Positions 1-8,377 of a DNA stretch of 59,138 nt are shown here, in pieces (position 1 is the first letter of the stretch; every line of letters starts with the position of its first letter). The stretch spans positions 1-59,138 of the forward strand of contig JAQGOC010000147.1 in assembly GCA_028293805.1 (NCBI GenBank), read 5' to 3'. A program made the position numbers and the translations under genes. Under the pieces are notes generated by a model. It was not told the DNA's origin. It made no database searches and worked only from the letters and a program-made list of their open reading frames with translations. The DNA is from Gammaproteobacteria bacterium (GTDB taxonomy: Bacteria > Pseudomonadota > Gammaproteobacteria > Steroidobacterales > Steroidobacteraceae).

Positions 1-551
1 TACTCGTAGAAGATGTGGGCGGGCTCGTCGTGCACGTTCGAGAGGTCCGGTGCAGGAGTGCTCTGCGTAAAATCGACGTTTCGATAACGGCCACTGAAAA
101 ACAACAGCGGGCGGTGTGGACGAACCCCCGTGTGCAGCTCGAGCACGCGGCCGATGACGAGCCAATGATCCCCTACTTCTATGACCTGCTCAGGCTCGCA
201 GTCGATCGATGCGAGGCTGCCCTCCAGGCGTGGTGCGGCTCGGGAAGGCACCAGGCGAAACGGCGGCGGTGCCGGATCCTGCCAGCCACCGGCGAAATAG
301 GTCGAGAGCGCCTGCTGGTCATGACGCAGGACGTTGATCGTAAATCCCGATAGGCCGGCGATGTGGCGCGCGAGCTTGCTCTGCTTGCCCGGGCAGAACA
401 TCACTAGCATCGGGTCGAGAGAGACAGAGGAGACCGCGGTGACCGTCATGGCGAGCACCTCCTGGTCGGCGCGCGCCACGACGACCGCCACGCCGGTCGC
501 AAACAGGCCGATCGTATCGCGAAAGCGACGCGCGTCCGGGACCTTGCTCAT
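1..551 (-). CDS. hpaC: Flavin reductase-domain protein, HpaC-like (3' end cut by window edge)
   Basis: Translating the minus strand from the ATG at 549-551 gives at least 183 residues of a flavin reductase-like domain: N-terminal RRFRDTIGLFATGVAVV, then AMTVTAVSSVSLDP and the GLSGFTINVLRHDQQ segment typical of NAD(P)H:flavin oxidoreductases of two-component monooxygenases. Such proteins supply reduced FAD or FMN to an oxygenase partner in the cytoplasm. The partner is plausibly the HpaB-family oxygenase ending 55 bp upstream on the same strand. The frame is open to the window edge and its last two bases are TA, so the stop may be the next codon; the length already equals the usual 160-190 residues. 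Reductase family is clear; the substrate of the pair is inferred. Confidence 0.85.
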   Translation of the reverse strand, partial: MSKVPDARRFRDTIGLFATGVAVVVARADQEVLAMTVTAVSSVSLDPMLVMFCPGKQSKLARHIAGLSGFTINVLRHDQQALSTYFAGGWQDPAPPPFRLVPSRAAPRLEGSLASIDCEPEQVIEVGDHWLVIGRVLELHTGVRPHRPLLFFSGRYRNVDFTQSTPAPDLSNVHDEPAHIFYE

Positions 552-606
552 CGAGTAATCCGGCGACTCGTGGCCGCGCCGCTCCGTGTTACGCAGGGTG
601 TTGTCG

Positions 607-2118
607 TCAGGCTGCCCCGAACGCCTCGTCCTTGCCTTGGTTCACGAAGGCTCGCACCTTCTCGGCGTACTGCTGTATTTGCGCGCCATGGCCGGTGACG
701 AGCGCCCCGGCCATACGGACCGGATCGCCGAAGAAGAAGCGCTCGTACAGAACCTGGCGCCCGGCAAAAGCGGAAATCGACGCGTCCCAGGCGAGGCGGA
801 AGAGGGGGATGCGGTCGAACGCTTCCGCGCGAGCCGCCTGGTAGTACTTCCTGATGTCTTGCGCCAGTGGCCCTTTCAGATCCTGCTCGGTCGGCATGGC
901 GACCAGGCCGCTGGCGCCGATCTGCTGGATGATCTCCACCATGCGCGGGTAGAGACGTGGAAACAGATTGCGGGCTGCGTCCAGAGGGTTCCACGCGGGC
1001 CGCATCACGCCCCATTCGTCGAGTTGCGCGTCGGCTTCCGCCGTGCGGAGGAAGGCCTTCATCGTCTCGAGGTTGACCCAGATCTCGGCGAGCTTTTCCT
1101 GGATATGCTGGAAATTTTCTGCGCCTATGGTGTTCACCATGAGTGAGGCCAGGCCGAGAATGAATTCGCACTTGGCGATGTTCTTCACCACGACCTGGTG
1201 TGTCATGTGAACAATGGCGCCCGTGCGCGCGTAGGCTTCGTTGCAGCGCTTGATATCGCGATACAGGAAGATGCGCTCCCAGGGAACGAACACGTCATCG
1301 AAGACGACCACGGCGTCCATCTCTTCGAAGCGCGACCCGAGCGGATGGTCGAAGTGAGAGCGCCCGTAGTCGACGCTTTCGCGGCAGATGAAGCGCAGTC
1401 CCGGCGTATCGTTCGCAATGGCGAACCCGAACGCATACGGGGCATCTTCTTCCGGATTCTTCAGCAGCGTCGAGGGAAATACCATGAGCTCGTCGGAGAT
1501 CGGCAGGGTGGCCAACATACGGCAGCCCCGGATGACGATGCCGGCATCGGTCTCCTCCTTGACTCGCGCTGCCAGGAAGGGATCCGCCTGCTTGGCCGAG
1601 CTCACTGCCCGATTCGCCTGCGGCGGGATCAGCGTGTGAGTGAGGCAGAGATCGTTCTCGCGCAGGTACTCGTAATAGCGAACGGCGTTCGCCCCGAAAC
1701 GGGGATCCGCTTCGGCAAGGAAGGGCGCACCCGCGGCGTATCCGGTCATCGCGCGACTTATGTAGTCCGGTACGCGGCCCATCATGCCGTGTGTGTAATC
1801 CTCCCACACCTTCATCGCGCCGCTGATGCTTGTCAGCTCATCATGAGTCTTCGGCATCATGAATGAGCGTGCGACCTTGTGGCCGCTGGTGGGCGAGTCG
1901 TAAAGCGTGAGGTCCGCGTTTTCCCACTGCAGGTCATAAAGCCTGGCCAGGGTGTGCACGCCACCCTGAAGGGCAGGGTGCGTAGTGACATCCTCGAGCA
2001 ACTCTCCCCGATACCAGATGGCTGGCGGCTGCTCACGCAGCCGCTGCAGGACCTGCTGACCGCGTCGAGCACCGGCGCCGGCGGATTTTTCAACCATGTG
2101 CTGCTCCGGTCGGGTCAT
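607..2118 (-). CDS. hpaB: HpaB/PvcC-family FADH2-dependent monooxygenase, oxygenase component
   Basis: This 503-residue protein has the organisation of 4-hydroxyphenylacetate 3-monooxygenase and its relatives: an N-terminal alpha/beta domain with SGHKVARSFMMPKTHDEL, a middle domain with LTHTLIPPQANRA, and a C-terminal helical domain with ILGLASLMVNTIGAENFQHI. The family uses reduced flavin from a separate reductase to ortho-hydroxylate phenols; a suitable reductase gene follows at 1-551. It diverges from an IclR regulator at 2210 with a 91-bp intergenic region. E. coli HpaB is about 520 residues, so this is full length. Chlorophenol or other phenol hydroxylases share this fold, so the exact phenol is unknown. 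The ATG at 2118 has an in-frame alternative seven codons later. Confidence 0.88.
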   Translation of the reverse strand: MTRPEQHMVEKSAGAGARRGQQVLQRLREQPPAIWYRGELLEDVTTHPALQGGVHTLARLYDLQWENADLTLYDSPTSGHKVARSFMMPKTHDELTSISGAMKVWEDYTHGMMGRVPDYISRAMTGYAAGAPFLAEADPRFGANAVRYYEYLRENDLCLTHTLIPPQANRAVSSAKQADPFLAARVKEETDAGIVIRGCRMLATLPISDELMVFPSTLLKNPEEDAPYAFGFAIANDTPGLRFICRESVDYGRSHFDHPLGSRFEEMDAVVVFDDVFVPWERIFLYRDIKRCNEAYARTGAIVHMTHQVVVKNIAKCEFILGLASLMVNTIGAENFQHIQEKLAEIWVNLETMKAFLRTAEADAQLDEWGVMRPAWNPLDAARNLFPRLYPRMVEIIQQIGASGLVAMPTEQDLKGPLAQDIRKYYQAARAEAFDRIPLFRLAWDASISAFAGRQVLYERFFFGDPVRMAGALVTGHGAQIQQYAEKVRAFVNQGKDEAFGAA

Positions 2119-2155
2119 CGCGTCGTGGCGCGATGGTTATGGAATGAGAGATGAG

Positions 2156-2170
2156 TTACGATTAGCGTAA
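2156..2170. promoter_or_regulatory. Inverted repeat TTACG-N5-CGTAA in the hpaB/iclR divergent promoter
   Basis: A perfect 5-bp inverted repeat with a 5-bp spacer (TTACG ATTAG CGTAA) lies 38 bp upstream of the hpaB start and 40 bp upstream of the IclR-family start. IclR-type regulators generally bind short palindromes in the divergent promoter next to their own gene, so this is the best operator candidate here. The palindrome is seen; its function is inferred. Confidence 0.4.
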
Positions 2171-2209
2171 TCCGATGCCCCCGGGCTCGTCAAGAGAGCG
2201 TCTCGAACC

Positions 2210-2986
2210 ATGGCTGCGCGCAGACCCAAGGCCCAGCAGGGCATCCAGTCGATCGAGGTGGGCGCGCGCATTCTGCAAGCGCTGGCGCAGGCTTCCGGGC
2301 CGCAAATGCTGCGTGACCTGGCCGCGACGGCGCGCATGCCGGCCGCCAAGGCGCATCGCTACCTGGTGAGCTTCATGCGGATGGGGCTCGTCGAGCAGCA
2401 GGCCGAGACCGGGCTTTACGATCTCGGCGCCTTCGCATTGGAGCTCGGCTTGAGCGCTGTGGCCAGACTCGAGCCGGTGGCGCTGGCCGCTGCAGCTCTA
2501 GCCGAGTTACGCACAGAGACGGGACAGACAGTCGCTCTGGCGGTGTGGGCGAATCACGGCGCGACGATCGTGCGCTGGTTGGGAGCCGACACGCCCGTAT
2601 CTGCGAGTCTGCGCGTGGGTGCGGTCATGCCCCTGACACGCTCGGCTACGGGCGGCGCATTTCTTGCGTTTCTGCCGCAAGAGGCCACGGCGCGCTGGGT
2701 CAAGAAGGAGTTGATCGACCACGCGCGCCAAGGGCTGACGCCGTCGACTCGCGAGGAAGTCGAGCACCTCACCGCGCAGATTCGCCGTCAGGGATTCGCA
2801 CGCACGAGCGAATTCATCCCCGGCATCAGTGGTGTCGCCGCGCCGGTATACGATCACTCGGGAGCCATGACGTTGGCTCTGGTCGCCCTTGGCTACAGCA
2901 AACCGTTCGATGCTGCGGCCGCGAAAATATCCGCCGCAGTCGTCCACAAAGCTGCTCTCCTGTCGCAACGCCTGGGGGCAGGTTAG
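2210..2986 (+). CDS. IclR-family transcriptional regulator
   Basis: The 258-residue protein has an N-terminal winged helix-turn-helix at about residues 14-65 (SIEVGARILQALAQASG, LRDLAATARMPAAKAHRYL), followed by the IclR effector domain (LRTETGQTVALAVWANHG, GAVMPLTRSATGGAFLAF, GISGVAAPVYDHSGAM). IclR proteins act as dimers or tetramers that sense small aromatic or organic acids. Divergent orientation next to hpaBC suggests control of that pair, probably through the inverted repeat at 2156-2170. It converges with glpK 31 bp downstream. The ligand is unknown. Confidence 0.9.
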   Translation: MAARRPKAQQGIQSIEVGARILQALAQASGPQMLRDLAATARMPAAKAHRYLVSFMRMGLVEQQAETGLYDLGAFALELGLSAVARLEPVALAAAALAELRTETGQTVALAVWANHGATIVRWLGADTPVSASLRVGAVMPLTRSATGGAFLAFLPQEATARWVKKELIDHARQGLTPSTREEVEHLTAQIRRQGFARTSEFIPGISGVAAPVYDHSGAMTLALVALGYSKPFDAAAAKISAAVVHKAALLSQRLGAG

Positions 2987-3017
2987 AAACGCCTGGAATT
3001 CCCCGCCTGAGTCCACG

Positions 3018-4523
3018 TCAACACGTCCGCACCCTCTTTACCGCATCTCGCCAGCCCGCCAACTCGTGCTCGCGTGCTGCAGAGTCCATGCGGGGCTCGC
3101 ACCGCGCCGCGGGTTCCCACAAGCGAGCGATGTCATCCAGCGAGCGATATACCCCGCATCCCAGGCCGGCCAGGCACGCCGCGCCAAACGCCGTCGACTC
3201 CGCCATCTTCGGTCGCAGGATCGGCAGGTCCAGGATGTCGGCAAGCCTTTGCAGGAAAAGCCCGTTCTGCGCCATGCCGCCATCCACTTTCAGATTCGCG
3301 GGGCGGATTCTATCGGCCGCCATGGCATCCAGCAGGTCGCGAGTCTGGTAGGCGACGCTATCCAGACCCGCGCGTGCGATCTCGCCACGCCCCGAGGCGC
3401 GGCTGAGTCCGACGAGAGCACCGCGCGCGTCGGGATCCCAGTAGGGTGCACCCAGCCCGGTGAATGCCGGCACCAGATAGACGCCGCCCGCATTGGGAAC
3501 CGAGCTTGCCAGGGCTTCGACCTCGGGAGCGCGGGAGACCAACCCCAAGCCGTCCCGCAGCCATTGGATCGTCGCGCCCGCCGACATGATCGAACCCTCG
3601 AGCGCATACGTGACTTTGCCACTGAGCCTATAAGCAACGGTACTGAGCAGGCGGTTGGCCGAACGCACCAGGTGGGGGCCGGTGTTGAGAACCATAAAGG
3701 CTCCCGTACCATACGTGCTCTTCAGGTCGCCTTCCGCGATGCAGGCCTGACCGATAAGCGCGGCCTGCTGGTCGCCGGCCACGCCGCGAATGGCCACCGC
3801 TTCGCCGAGAATGGCCGCATCGGTGCTGCCGAAATCGCCGGCGCTGTCGCGGACTTCGGGCAGGCAGCTCATCGGCACGTCGAACAGTCTGCACAGCGAT
3901 TCATCCCAACATCCTGTGCGGATGTCGAATAGCGCCGTACGGCTGGCATTGGTGACGTCGGTGACATGCAGCCGGCCTCGCGTGAATCGCCAGATGAGAA
4001 AGCTATCCACTGTGCCGAAAGCGATATGACCCGCCTGCGCAGTGGCGCGCGCCCCGGCTACGTGATCCAGTATCCAGGCCAGCTTCGTTGCGGAGAAGTA
4101 CGGATCGAGCCGCAGCCCGGTTTTCTCCGTCACCTCCTGCTCGTGACCTGCGTCAGCCAGCTCTCTGCAGCGTTCGGCCGTGCGACGGTCCTGCCAGACG
4201 ATCGCGTTATGCAGCGGCACTCCGGTGCGGCGATCCCAGACCACGGTCGTTTCCCGCTGGTTTGTCAGACCAATGGCGAGGACGGGCTGTTTTTTCGCGC
4301 GCACTCGCTCGATGACCGCGCGCGCGGTGGAGATGACCGTCGCCCAGATCACCTCGGCGTCGTGTTCCACCCAGCCTGAGGCCGGATAGAGCTGCTCGAA
4401 CGCCTGCTGCTCCGCCGCTACGACAGCGCCAGTCGTGGAAAACGCAATGGCGCGACTCGAGCTGGTCCCCTGGTCGATGGCCAGCAGCACTCCCTCAGCC
4501 GCAGTCGCCTGTCGGTCGCGCAT
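3018..4523 (-). CDS. glpK: Glycerol kinase
   Basis: The 501-residue product is a full-length FGGY kinase. The N-terminal ATPase phosphate loop reads LLAIDQGTSSSRAIAFS (residues about 12-28), followed by the glycerol-binding stretch NQRETTVVWDRRTG and HNAIVWQDRRT, and the C-terminal GLDSVAYQTRDLLDAM and DGGMAQNGLFLQRLADIL signatures. It phosphorylates glycerol to glycerol-3-phosphate in the cytoplasm. It is an orphan: no glpF, glpD or glpR flanks it. The ATG at 4523 is preceded by 215 bp of non-coding DNA, so it probably has its own promoter. Related FGGY sugar kinases are excluded by the strong glycerol-kinase motifs. Confidence 0.93.
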   Translation of the reverse strand: MRDRQATAAEGVLLAIDQGTSSSRAIAFSTTGAVVAAEQQAFEQLYPASGWVEHDAEVIWATVISTARAVIERVRAKKQPVLAIGLTNQRETTVVWDRRTGVPLHNAIVWQDRRTAERCRELADAGHEQEVTEKTGLRLDPYFSATKLAWILDHVAGARATAQAGHIAFGTVDSFLIWRFTRGRLHVTDVTNASRTALFDIRTGCWDESLCRLFDVPMSCLPEVRDSAGDFGSTDAAILGEAVAIRGVAGDQQAALIGQACIAEGDLKSTYGTGAFMVLNTGPHLVRSANRLLSTVAYRLSGKVTYALEGSIMSAGATIQWLRDGLGLVSRAPEVEALASSVPNAGGVYLVPAFTGLGAPYWDPDARGALVGLSRASGRGEIARAGLDSVAYQTRDLLDAMAADRIRPANLKVDGGMAQNGLFLQRLADILDLPILRPKMAESTAFGAACLAGLGCGVYRSLDDIARLWEPAARCEPRMDSAAREHELAGWRDAVKRVRTC

Positions 4524-4679
4524 GCCCTTCTCCGTTGCGACGGGAGCCTGAACTTAGGTCTTGTCTGAGAGCGGGTCAATGCGGGAATACGCACCGGCGA
4601 GGACTCGGAATGTTGCAGCGCAGAATAAGGCTTGTCGCGGAGCGCAGGGCAAAAGGATGCCCATCACGATCCATGGGAA

Positions 4680-4723
4680 GGTGGACGTCAGCACCGCTCG
4701 TGGGCGACCCCCTGGCGTCCACC
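4680..4723. other. Long-arm inverted repeat downstream of the GlsB-family gene
   Basis: A perfect 8-bp inverted repeat, GGTGGACG at 4680-4687 and CGTCCACC at 4716-4723, sits 15 bp beyond the stop of the GlsB-type gene on the minus strand. It could form a stem with a 28-nt loop at the 3' end of the eutB-eutC-glsB transcript. No T-run follows, so it is not a standard intrinsic terminator. I see no gene in the rest of 4524-4738. Confidence 0.35.
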
Positions 4724-4738
4724 GCCATCATTCGACTA

Positions 4739-5005
4739 TTACAGACGACTCGTCGTCGACCTGCCAGCAACCGCGTGGTAAAGCACCAGCACCACGACCG
4801 CGCCGACTACTGCTACCAGCATGCTATAGACGTTCAGTCCCGTGACGCCGGGCATACCGAACGTATGGAACAGCCATCCACCTACGACTGCGCCGATGAC
4901 GCCGAGAATGATGTCGAGCAGCGCACCTTCCCCGGCTTTATTGACGATCTTGCTTGCAATGAACCCCGCGATGAGCCCGAGGACGATCCAGGCAATTAAG
5001 GACAT
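4739..5005 (-). CDS. GlsB/YeaQ/YmgE family small membrane protein
   Basis: This 88-residue protein starts MSLIAWIVLGLIAGFIASKI and contains three Gly-rich membrane segments (residues 3-20, 30-47, 60-78) separated by the short loop NKAGEGALLD. This is the pattern of the transglycosylase-associated (GlsB/YeaQ/YmgE) stress proteins of the inner membrane, whose molecular role is poorly known. The start at 5005 is chosen because GGGAGG lies a few bases upstream; a longer in-frame extension has no membrane-protein character. It lies 50 bp downstream of eutC on the same strand and may be read through from it. Confidence 0.85.
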   Translation of the reverse strand: MSLIAWIVLGLIAGFIASKIVNKAGEGALLDIILGVIGAVVGGWLFHTFGMPGVTGLNVYSMLVAVVGAVVVLVLYHAVAGRSTTSRL

Positions 5006-5055
5006 AGAAGCCTCCCATCGGGTGCACAGCGCACCTCGGCAGGTATACGCAAGAA

Positions 5056-5808
5056 TCACTCCCGAAGCGTTGGCAGCGCGGAAGTATCTTTGAGCCTGAC
5101 GCCGGTCAGCCGTTGGTGACGGGCGGCGTTCATGAGCCAGGCGAGCCGCCGGGCCGCCGGCTCGTAGGACAGCCCGCCGGCGGGCCGGATGTTGGAAATG
5201 CAATTTCTCTCGCTGTCCTGGCGCCCGGGCTGCGGATTCCACGTGACGTAGACCCCCAGGCTGTCGGGTGCGCTCAGGCCGGGACGCTCACCGATCAGTA
5301 CGGCAACGAGTCCCACTCCCAGCCGCTCCCCGATGTCATCGCCCAAGGCCACCCGGCCCTGACAGGCGATGATGATCGGTGCCACCCGCCAGTCCCCGAT
5401 TCTGGCGAAGACGGCACGTAGCAGCGGAACTGCGTGCGCATGGACTGCCGGCGAAGACAAGCCGTCAGCCACCACGAAGGCTGCCTCGTAGCCCCCAGGT
5501 GTCAGCAGGGCGGCATCGATGTCGGTCAGGCGCCGGCCGAGATCGGGCCGCTGCAGATAGGTCTGCCGGTCGGGCGCGCAGCTGCTGACCACGCGCGTCT
5601 CGCGGTCACTCAGTCCCGCCACCACCCTGCCGGGGTCGAACGCCTCATGTACTGCATCGCGGGCGCGCGCATGCGCCAACTGGAATTCGAGCAAGGCGCG
5701 GGTGGGCAGCCCGTGACCGCAACGGCCCAGGCCGATGCGCGCCGGAGTCGCGCTCCGCAAGCGTTGCAATGGGTCGACGGCCGGGGGTTGCTCGGCGGAG
5801 TCGCTCAT
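5056..5808 (-). CDS. eutC: Ethanolamine ammonia-lyase small subunit
   Basis: The 250-residue product matches EutC: ATPARIGLGRCGHGLPTRALLEFQLAHARARDAVH near the N-terminus (residues about 20-55), the segment DIDAALLTPGGYEAAFVVADGLS, and the C-terminal ISNIRPAGGLSYEPAA loop. With EutB it forms the adenosylcobalamin-dependent enzyme that converts ethanolamine to acetaldehyde and ammonia. Its ATG overlaps the eutB stop by 4 bp (5805-5808), so the two are translationally coupled. No reactivase (eutA) or microcompartment shell gene is present in the window. Confidence 0.93.
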   Translation of the reverse strand: MSDSAEQPPAVDPLQRLRSATPARIGLGRCGHGLPTRALLEFQLAHARARDAVHEAFDPGRVVAGLSDRETRVVSSCAPDRQTYLQRPDLGRRLTDIDAALLTPGGYEAAFVVADGLSSPAVHAHAVPLLRAVFARIGDWRVAPIIIACQGRVALGDDIGERLGVGLVAVLIGERPGLSAPDSLGVYVTWNPQPGRQDSERNCISNIRPAGGLSYEPAARRLAWLMNAARHQRLTGVRLKDTSALPTLRE

Positions 5809-7199
5809 TTCCCCACTCCACCATAGCTCAGCAGCCGCTCGGAGGCGCCGGCCGTGAGCCGCGGATCCTGGATCCTGCCAGCCGCATCCAGAATACCCAG
5901 GCTCATCAGCCAGTCCTCGAATTCCGGCGCAGGATGCAGGCCGAGCACATCGCGTACGTACAGGGCGTCGTGATAACTGGTGCTCTGATAATTCAACATG
6001 ACATCGTCCGCTCCCGGAACGCCCATCACGAAATTCACCCCCGCTGCACCGAGCAGCGTGAGGATCGAGTCCATGTCATCCTGATCCGCCTCCGCGTGAT
6101 TCGTGTAGCAGACATCGACTCCCATGGGAAGGCCCAGCAGCTTGCCGCAGAAGTGATCTTCCAGTGCGGCGCGCGCAATTTGCTTGCCATCGTACAGGTA
6201 CTCGGGACCGATGAACCCCACGACGGAATTCACCAGCAGAGGCTCAAACGCACGGGCGACGGCGTAGGCGCGGGTCTCGAGTGTCTGTTGGTCGACTCCA
6301 TGGTGCGCGCCCGCGGAGAGCGCCGATCCCTGTCCTGTCTCGAAATACATGACATTCGCACCGACAGTATGGCGCGCCAGGGATAAGCCGGCGTCGCGGC
6401 CCTCGCGCAGCATCGCCAGGTCGATGCCGAAGCCGCGGTTTGCGGCTTCGGTTCCGGCGATCGACTGGAACACGAGATCCACCGGCGCCTGTTGCTCGAT
6501 CGCCGCGATCGTATTCGTGAGGTGCGCGAGGACGCAGCTCTGCGTTGGAATCGCATAACGCTCACGCAGATCGTCAATGAGCCGCAGCAGGAGTATCTGC
6601 GTCTCGACACTGTCGGAAGCGGGGTTGATGCCGATCACGGCGTCGCCGCAGCCGTTCAGCAGACCATCGAGGATGGAAGCCGCTATGCCGGTCGGGTCGT
6701 CCGTCGGATGGTTGGGTTGGATGCGGACCGAGAGCCTCCCCTTCAGGCCGATGGTATTGCGGAAGGCGGTGACGACCTGGCGCTTGCGCGCGACCGCGAT
6801 CAGATCCTGGTTGCGCATCAGCTTGCACACCGCTGCGACCATTTCCGGAGTCAGTCCAGGCGACAACTGCGCCAGCGCAGACGCGTCGGCATCATCGGTC
6901 AACAGCCATTCCCGCAATTGCCCGACGGTCATGTGCGAAACCCGGGCAAACGCCCCGGCGTCGTGAGTATCGACGATGAGGCGAGTGACCTCGTCGGCCT
7001 CGTAGGGTATGACGGCTTCGGACAGAAAAGTCGTCAGCGGCAGATCGGCAAGGACATAACGGGCTGCGACGCGTTGCGCCATGCTGCTCGCGCTGATGCC
7101 GGCGAGCACGTCACCCGAGCGCAGCGGCGTCGCTGCGGCCAGTACACTTTTCAGGTCGGGGAACGTATGACGCGTACCCGCCAGTGTCGTCGCGTACAT
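5805..7199 (-). CDS. eutB: Ethanolamine ammonia-lyase large subunit
   Basis: The 464-residue protein is a full-length EutB (typical 453-465). It begins MYATTLAGTRHTF and has the N-terminal AKASP-like region SGDVLAGISASS, the barrel segments DEVTRLIVDTH and GVPGADDVMLNYQSTSYHDA, and the adenosylcobalamin-site stretch FIGPEYLYDGKQIARAALEDHF. It provides the catalytic TIM barrel of ethanolamine ammonia-lyase. It is first of the operon eutB-eutC-glsB. Nested inverted repeats in the 64-bp divergent region shared with the phzF-family gene suggest local control. An uncompartmentalised two-gene eut system is typical of organisms that use ethanolamine mainly as a nitrogen source. Confidence 0.94.
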   Translation of the reverse strand: MYATTLAGTRHTFPDLKSVLAAATPLRSGDVLAGISASSMAQRVAARYVLADLPLTTFLSEAVIPYEADEVTRLIVDTHDAGAFARVSHMTVGQLREWLLTDDADASALAQLSPGLTPEMVAAVCKLMRNQDLIAVARKRQVVTAFRNTIGLKGRLSVRIQPNHPTDDPTGIAASILDGLLNGCGDAVIGINPASDSVETQILLLRLIDDLRERYAIPTQSCVLAHLTNTIAAIEQQAPVDLVFQSIAGTEAANRGFGIDLAMLREGRDAGLSLARHTVGANVMYFETGQGSALSAGAHHGVDQQTLETRAYAVARAFEPLLVNSVVGFIGPEYLYDGKQIARAALEDHFCGKLLGLPMGVDVCYTNHAEADQDDMDSILTLLGAAGVNFVMGVPGADDVMLNYQSTSYHDALYVRDVLGLHPAPEFEDWLMSLGILDAAGRIQDPRLTAGASERLLSYGGVGK

Positions 7200-7218
7200 C
7201 GCTTCTTTCTCAAGGCGT

Positions 7219-7262
7219 GGCTAAACTTCGGGTCCCGAACCGTTCGCCGCGAGCCTTTAGCC
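7219..7262. promoter_or_regulatory. Nested inverted repeats between eutB and phzF-family gene
   Basis: The 64-bp divergent region holds a perfect 13-bp palindrome, TTCGGG-T-CCCGAA (7227-7239), nested inside a second perfect 7-bp inverted repeat, GGCTAAA (7219-7225) and TTTAGCC (7256-7262). The inner one cannot form a hairpin because its loop would be one base, which favours a protein-binding site. No regulator gene is adjacent. The repeats are seen directly; the operator role is inferred. Confidence 0.4.
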
Positions 7263-7263
7263 C

Positions 7264-8106
7264 ATGACGACGCTCTCCTACCGGATCGTGAACGTATTCA
7301 CGCAGGGCGACGATCCCTTCAGCGGCAATCCGCTGTGCGTCTTCGAGAGCGGCGAATCGCTCGATACCGCAAGGATGCAGGCCCTGGCGCTGCAGTTCAA
7401 CCTCTCCGAGACGACCTTCATTCTGCCGTCCGCGCGCGCGACCGCGCGAGTGCGTATTTTCACGCCCAACTATGAAATGCGATTTGCCGGGCATCCGACA
7501 CTAGGAACGGCGCACGTCTGCCGTGCGCTCGGACTGGCGAGCGACACTCTCACGTTCGAAATGCAGGCCGGGATCATTCCCGTCCAGGCCACCGGCAGGC
7601 ACTGGACCTTGCAGGCGAATGCACCGTGGTGGCGCGAAGTGCCCGAATCACGGTCGACTCTCGCATCGCTGCTTGGCGTGGCCGAGGACGAAATCGGCGA
7701 TAGACCCCTATGGGTGAACACGGGCACCGAGCAACTCATTGTGCCGCTGACCACTGAAGCTGCCGTGCGTCGCGCGACGGTGCGCGGTGACATTCTGTCG
7801 CAGCTGGGGCGTGAGGAGGGCGCGAGGATGGCCTACGTATTCGCACCGGCCGGCAATGGACTGCTGGCCCGTTTCTTCTTTCCGCAGGGCGGCGCGGTGA
7901 TTGAAGATCCCGCCACCGGGTCGGCTACGGCGAATCTGGGTGGGTGGTGTCTCGCCATGGGGCGGCCTTTGCCGTGCGAATTCGAGATCTCACAAGGCGA
8001 GTACGCGGGCCGCCCGTCGACGCTTTTCCTGCGCGTTGGCACCGATCGCAGCATCCGCGTCAGCGGCGATGTCATCGAGCTCGGGCGCGGCTCCATTACG
8101 CTGTAG
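7264..8106 (+). CDS. PhzF-family isomerase/epimerase
   Basis: The 280-residue protein has the duplicated hot-dog-like fold of the PhzF family. The N-terminal half has FSGNPLCVFESGE and NLSETTFILPS, with Glu49 in the position of the catalytic base, and MRFAGHPTLGTAHV. The C-terminal half has VIEDPATGSATANLGGW and the repeated fold ending in RVSGDVIELGRGSITL. Family members catalyse proton shifts on small cyclic or amino-acid-derived substrates; only some make phenazines, and no other phenazine gene is nearby. The ATG at 7264 is preceded by the regulatory repeats shared with eutB. Substrate unknown. Confidence 0.88.
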   Translation: MTTLSYRIVNVFTQGDDPFSGNPLCVFESGESLDTARMQALALQFNLSETTFILPSARATARVRIFTPNYEMRFAGHPTLGTAHVCRALGLASDTLTFEMQAGIIPVQATGRHWTLQANAPWWREVPESRSTLASLLGVAEDEIGDRPLWVNTGTEQLIVPLTTEAAVRRATVRGDILSQLGREEGARMAYVFAPAGNGLLARFFFPQGGAVIEDPATGSATANLGGWCLAMGRPLPCEFEISQGEYAGRPSTLFLRVGTDRSIRVSGDVIELGRGSITL

Positions 8107-8377
8107 AAGTCGCATCGCCCGCTGTGGTTCACCATGCGCGGCCCAATCGCTGCCCTGCCCGCCTTCGATGTCGCGCTTAACCTGCCAGGCTTCTGCGGGG
8201 TGTTACGTTCGGCGATCGTCGGAGCAATAATGGCCGTCCGATGACCGCCGTGAGGGCGCGCAGGGTCTCGGAGCGCCGCGCAACGAAAGTTTTCGAGCGC
8301 GACTGGCGGATTCGCGCCTCTGCGTCCCTGGCGGAGCGGCGGGATGTGTTTCATTGAATTATATTCGAGGGGAGACT

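Noticed and set aside
7264..8106. Phenazine biosynthesis locus
   Set aside because: PhzF-family proteins are widespread outside phenazine pathways and no phzA-G partner is present.
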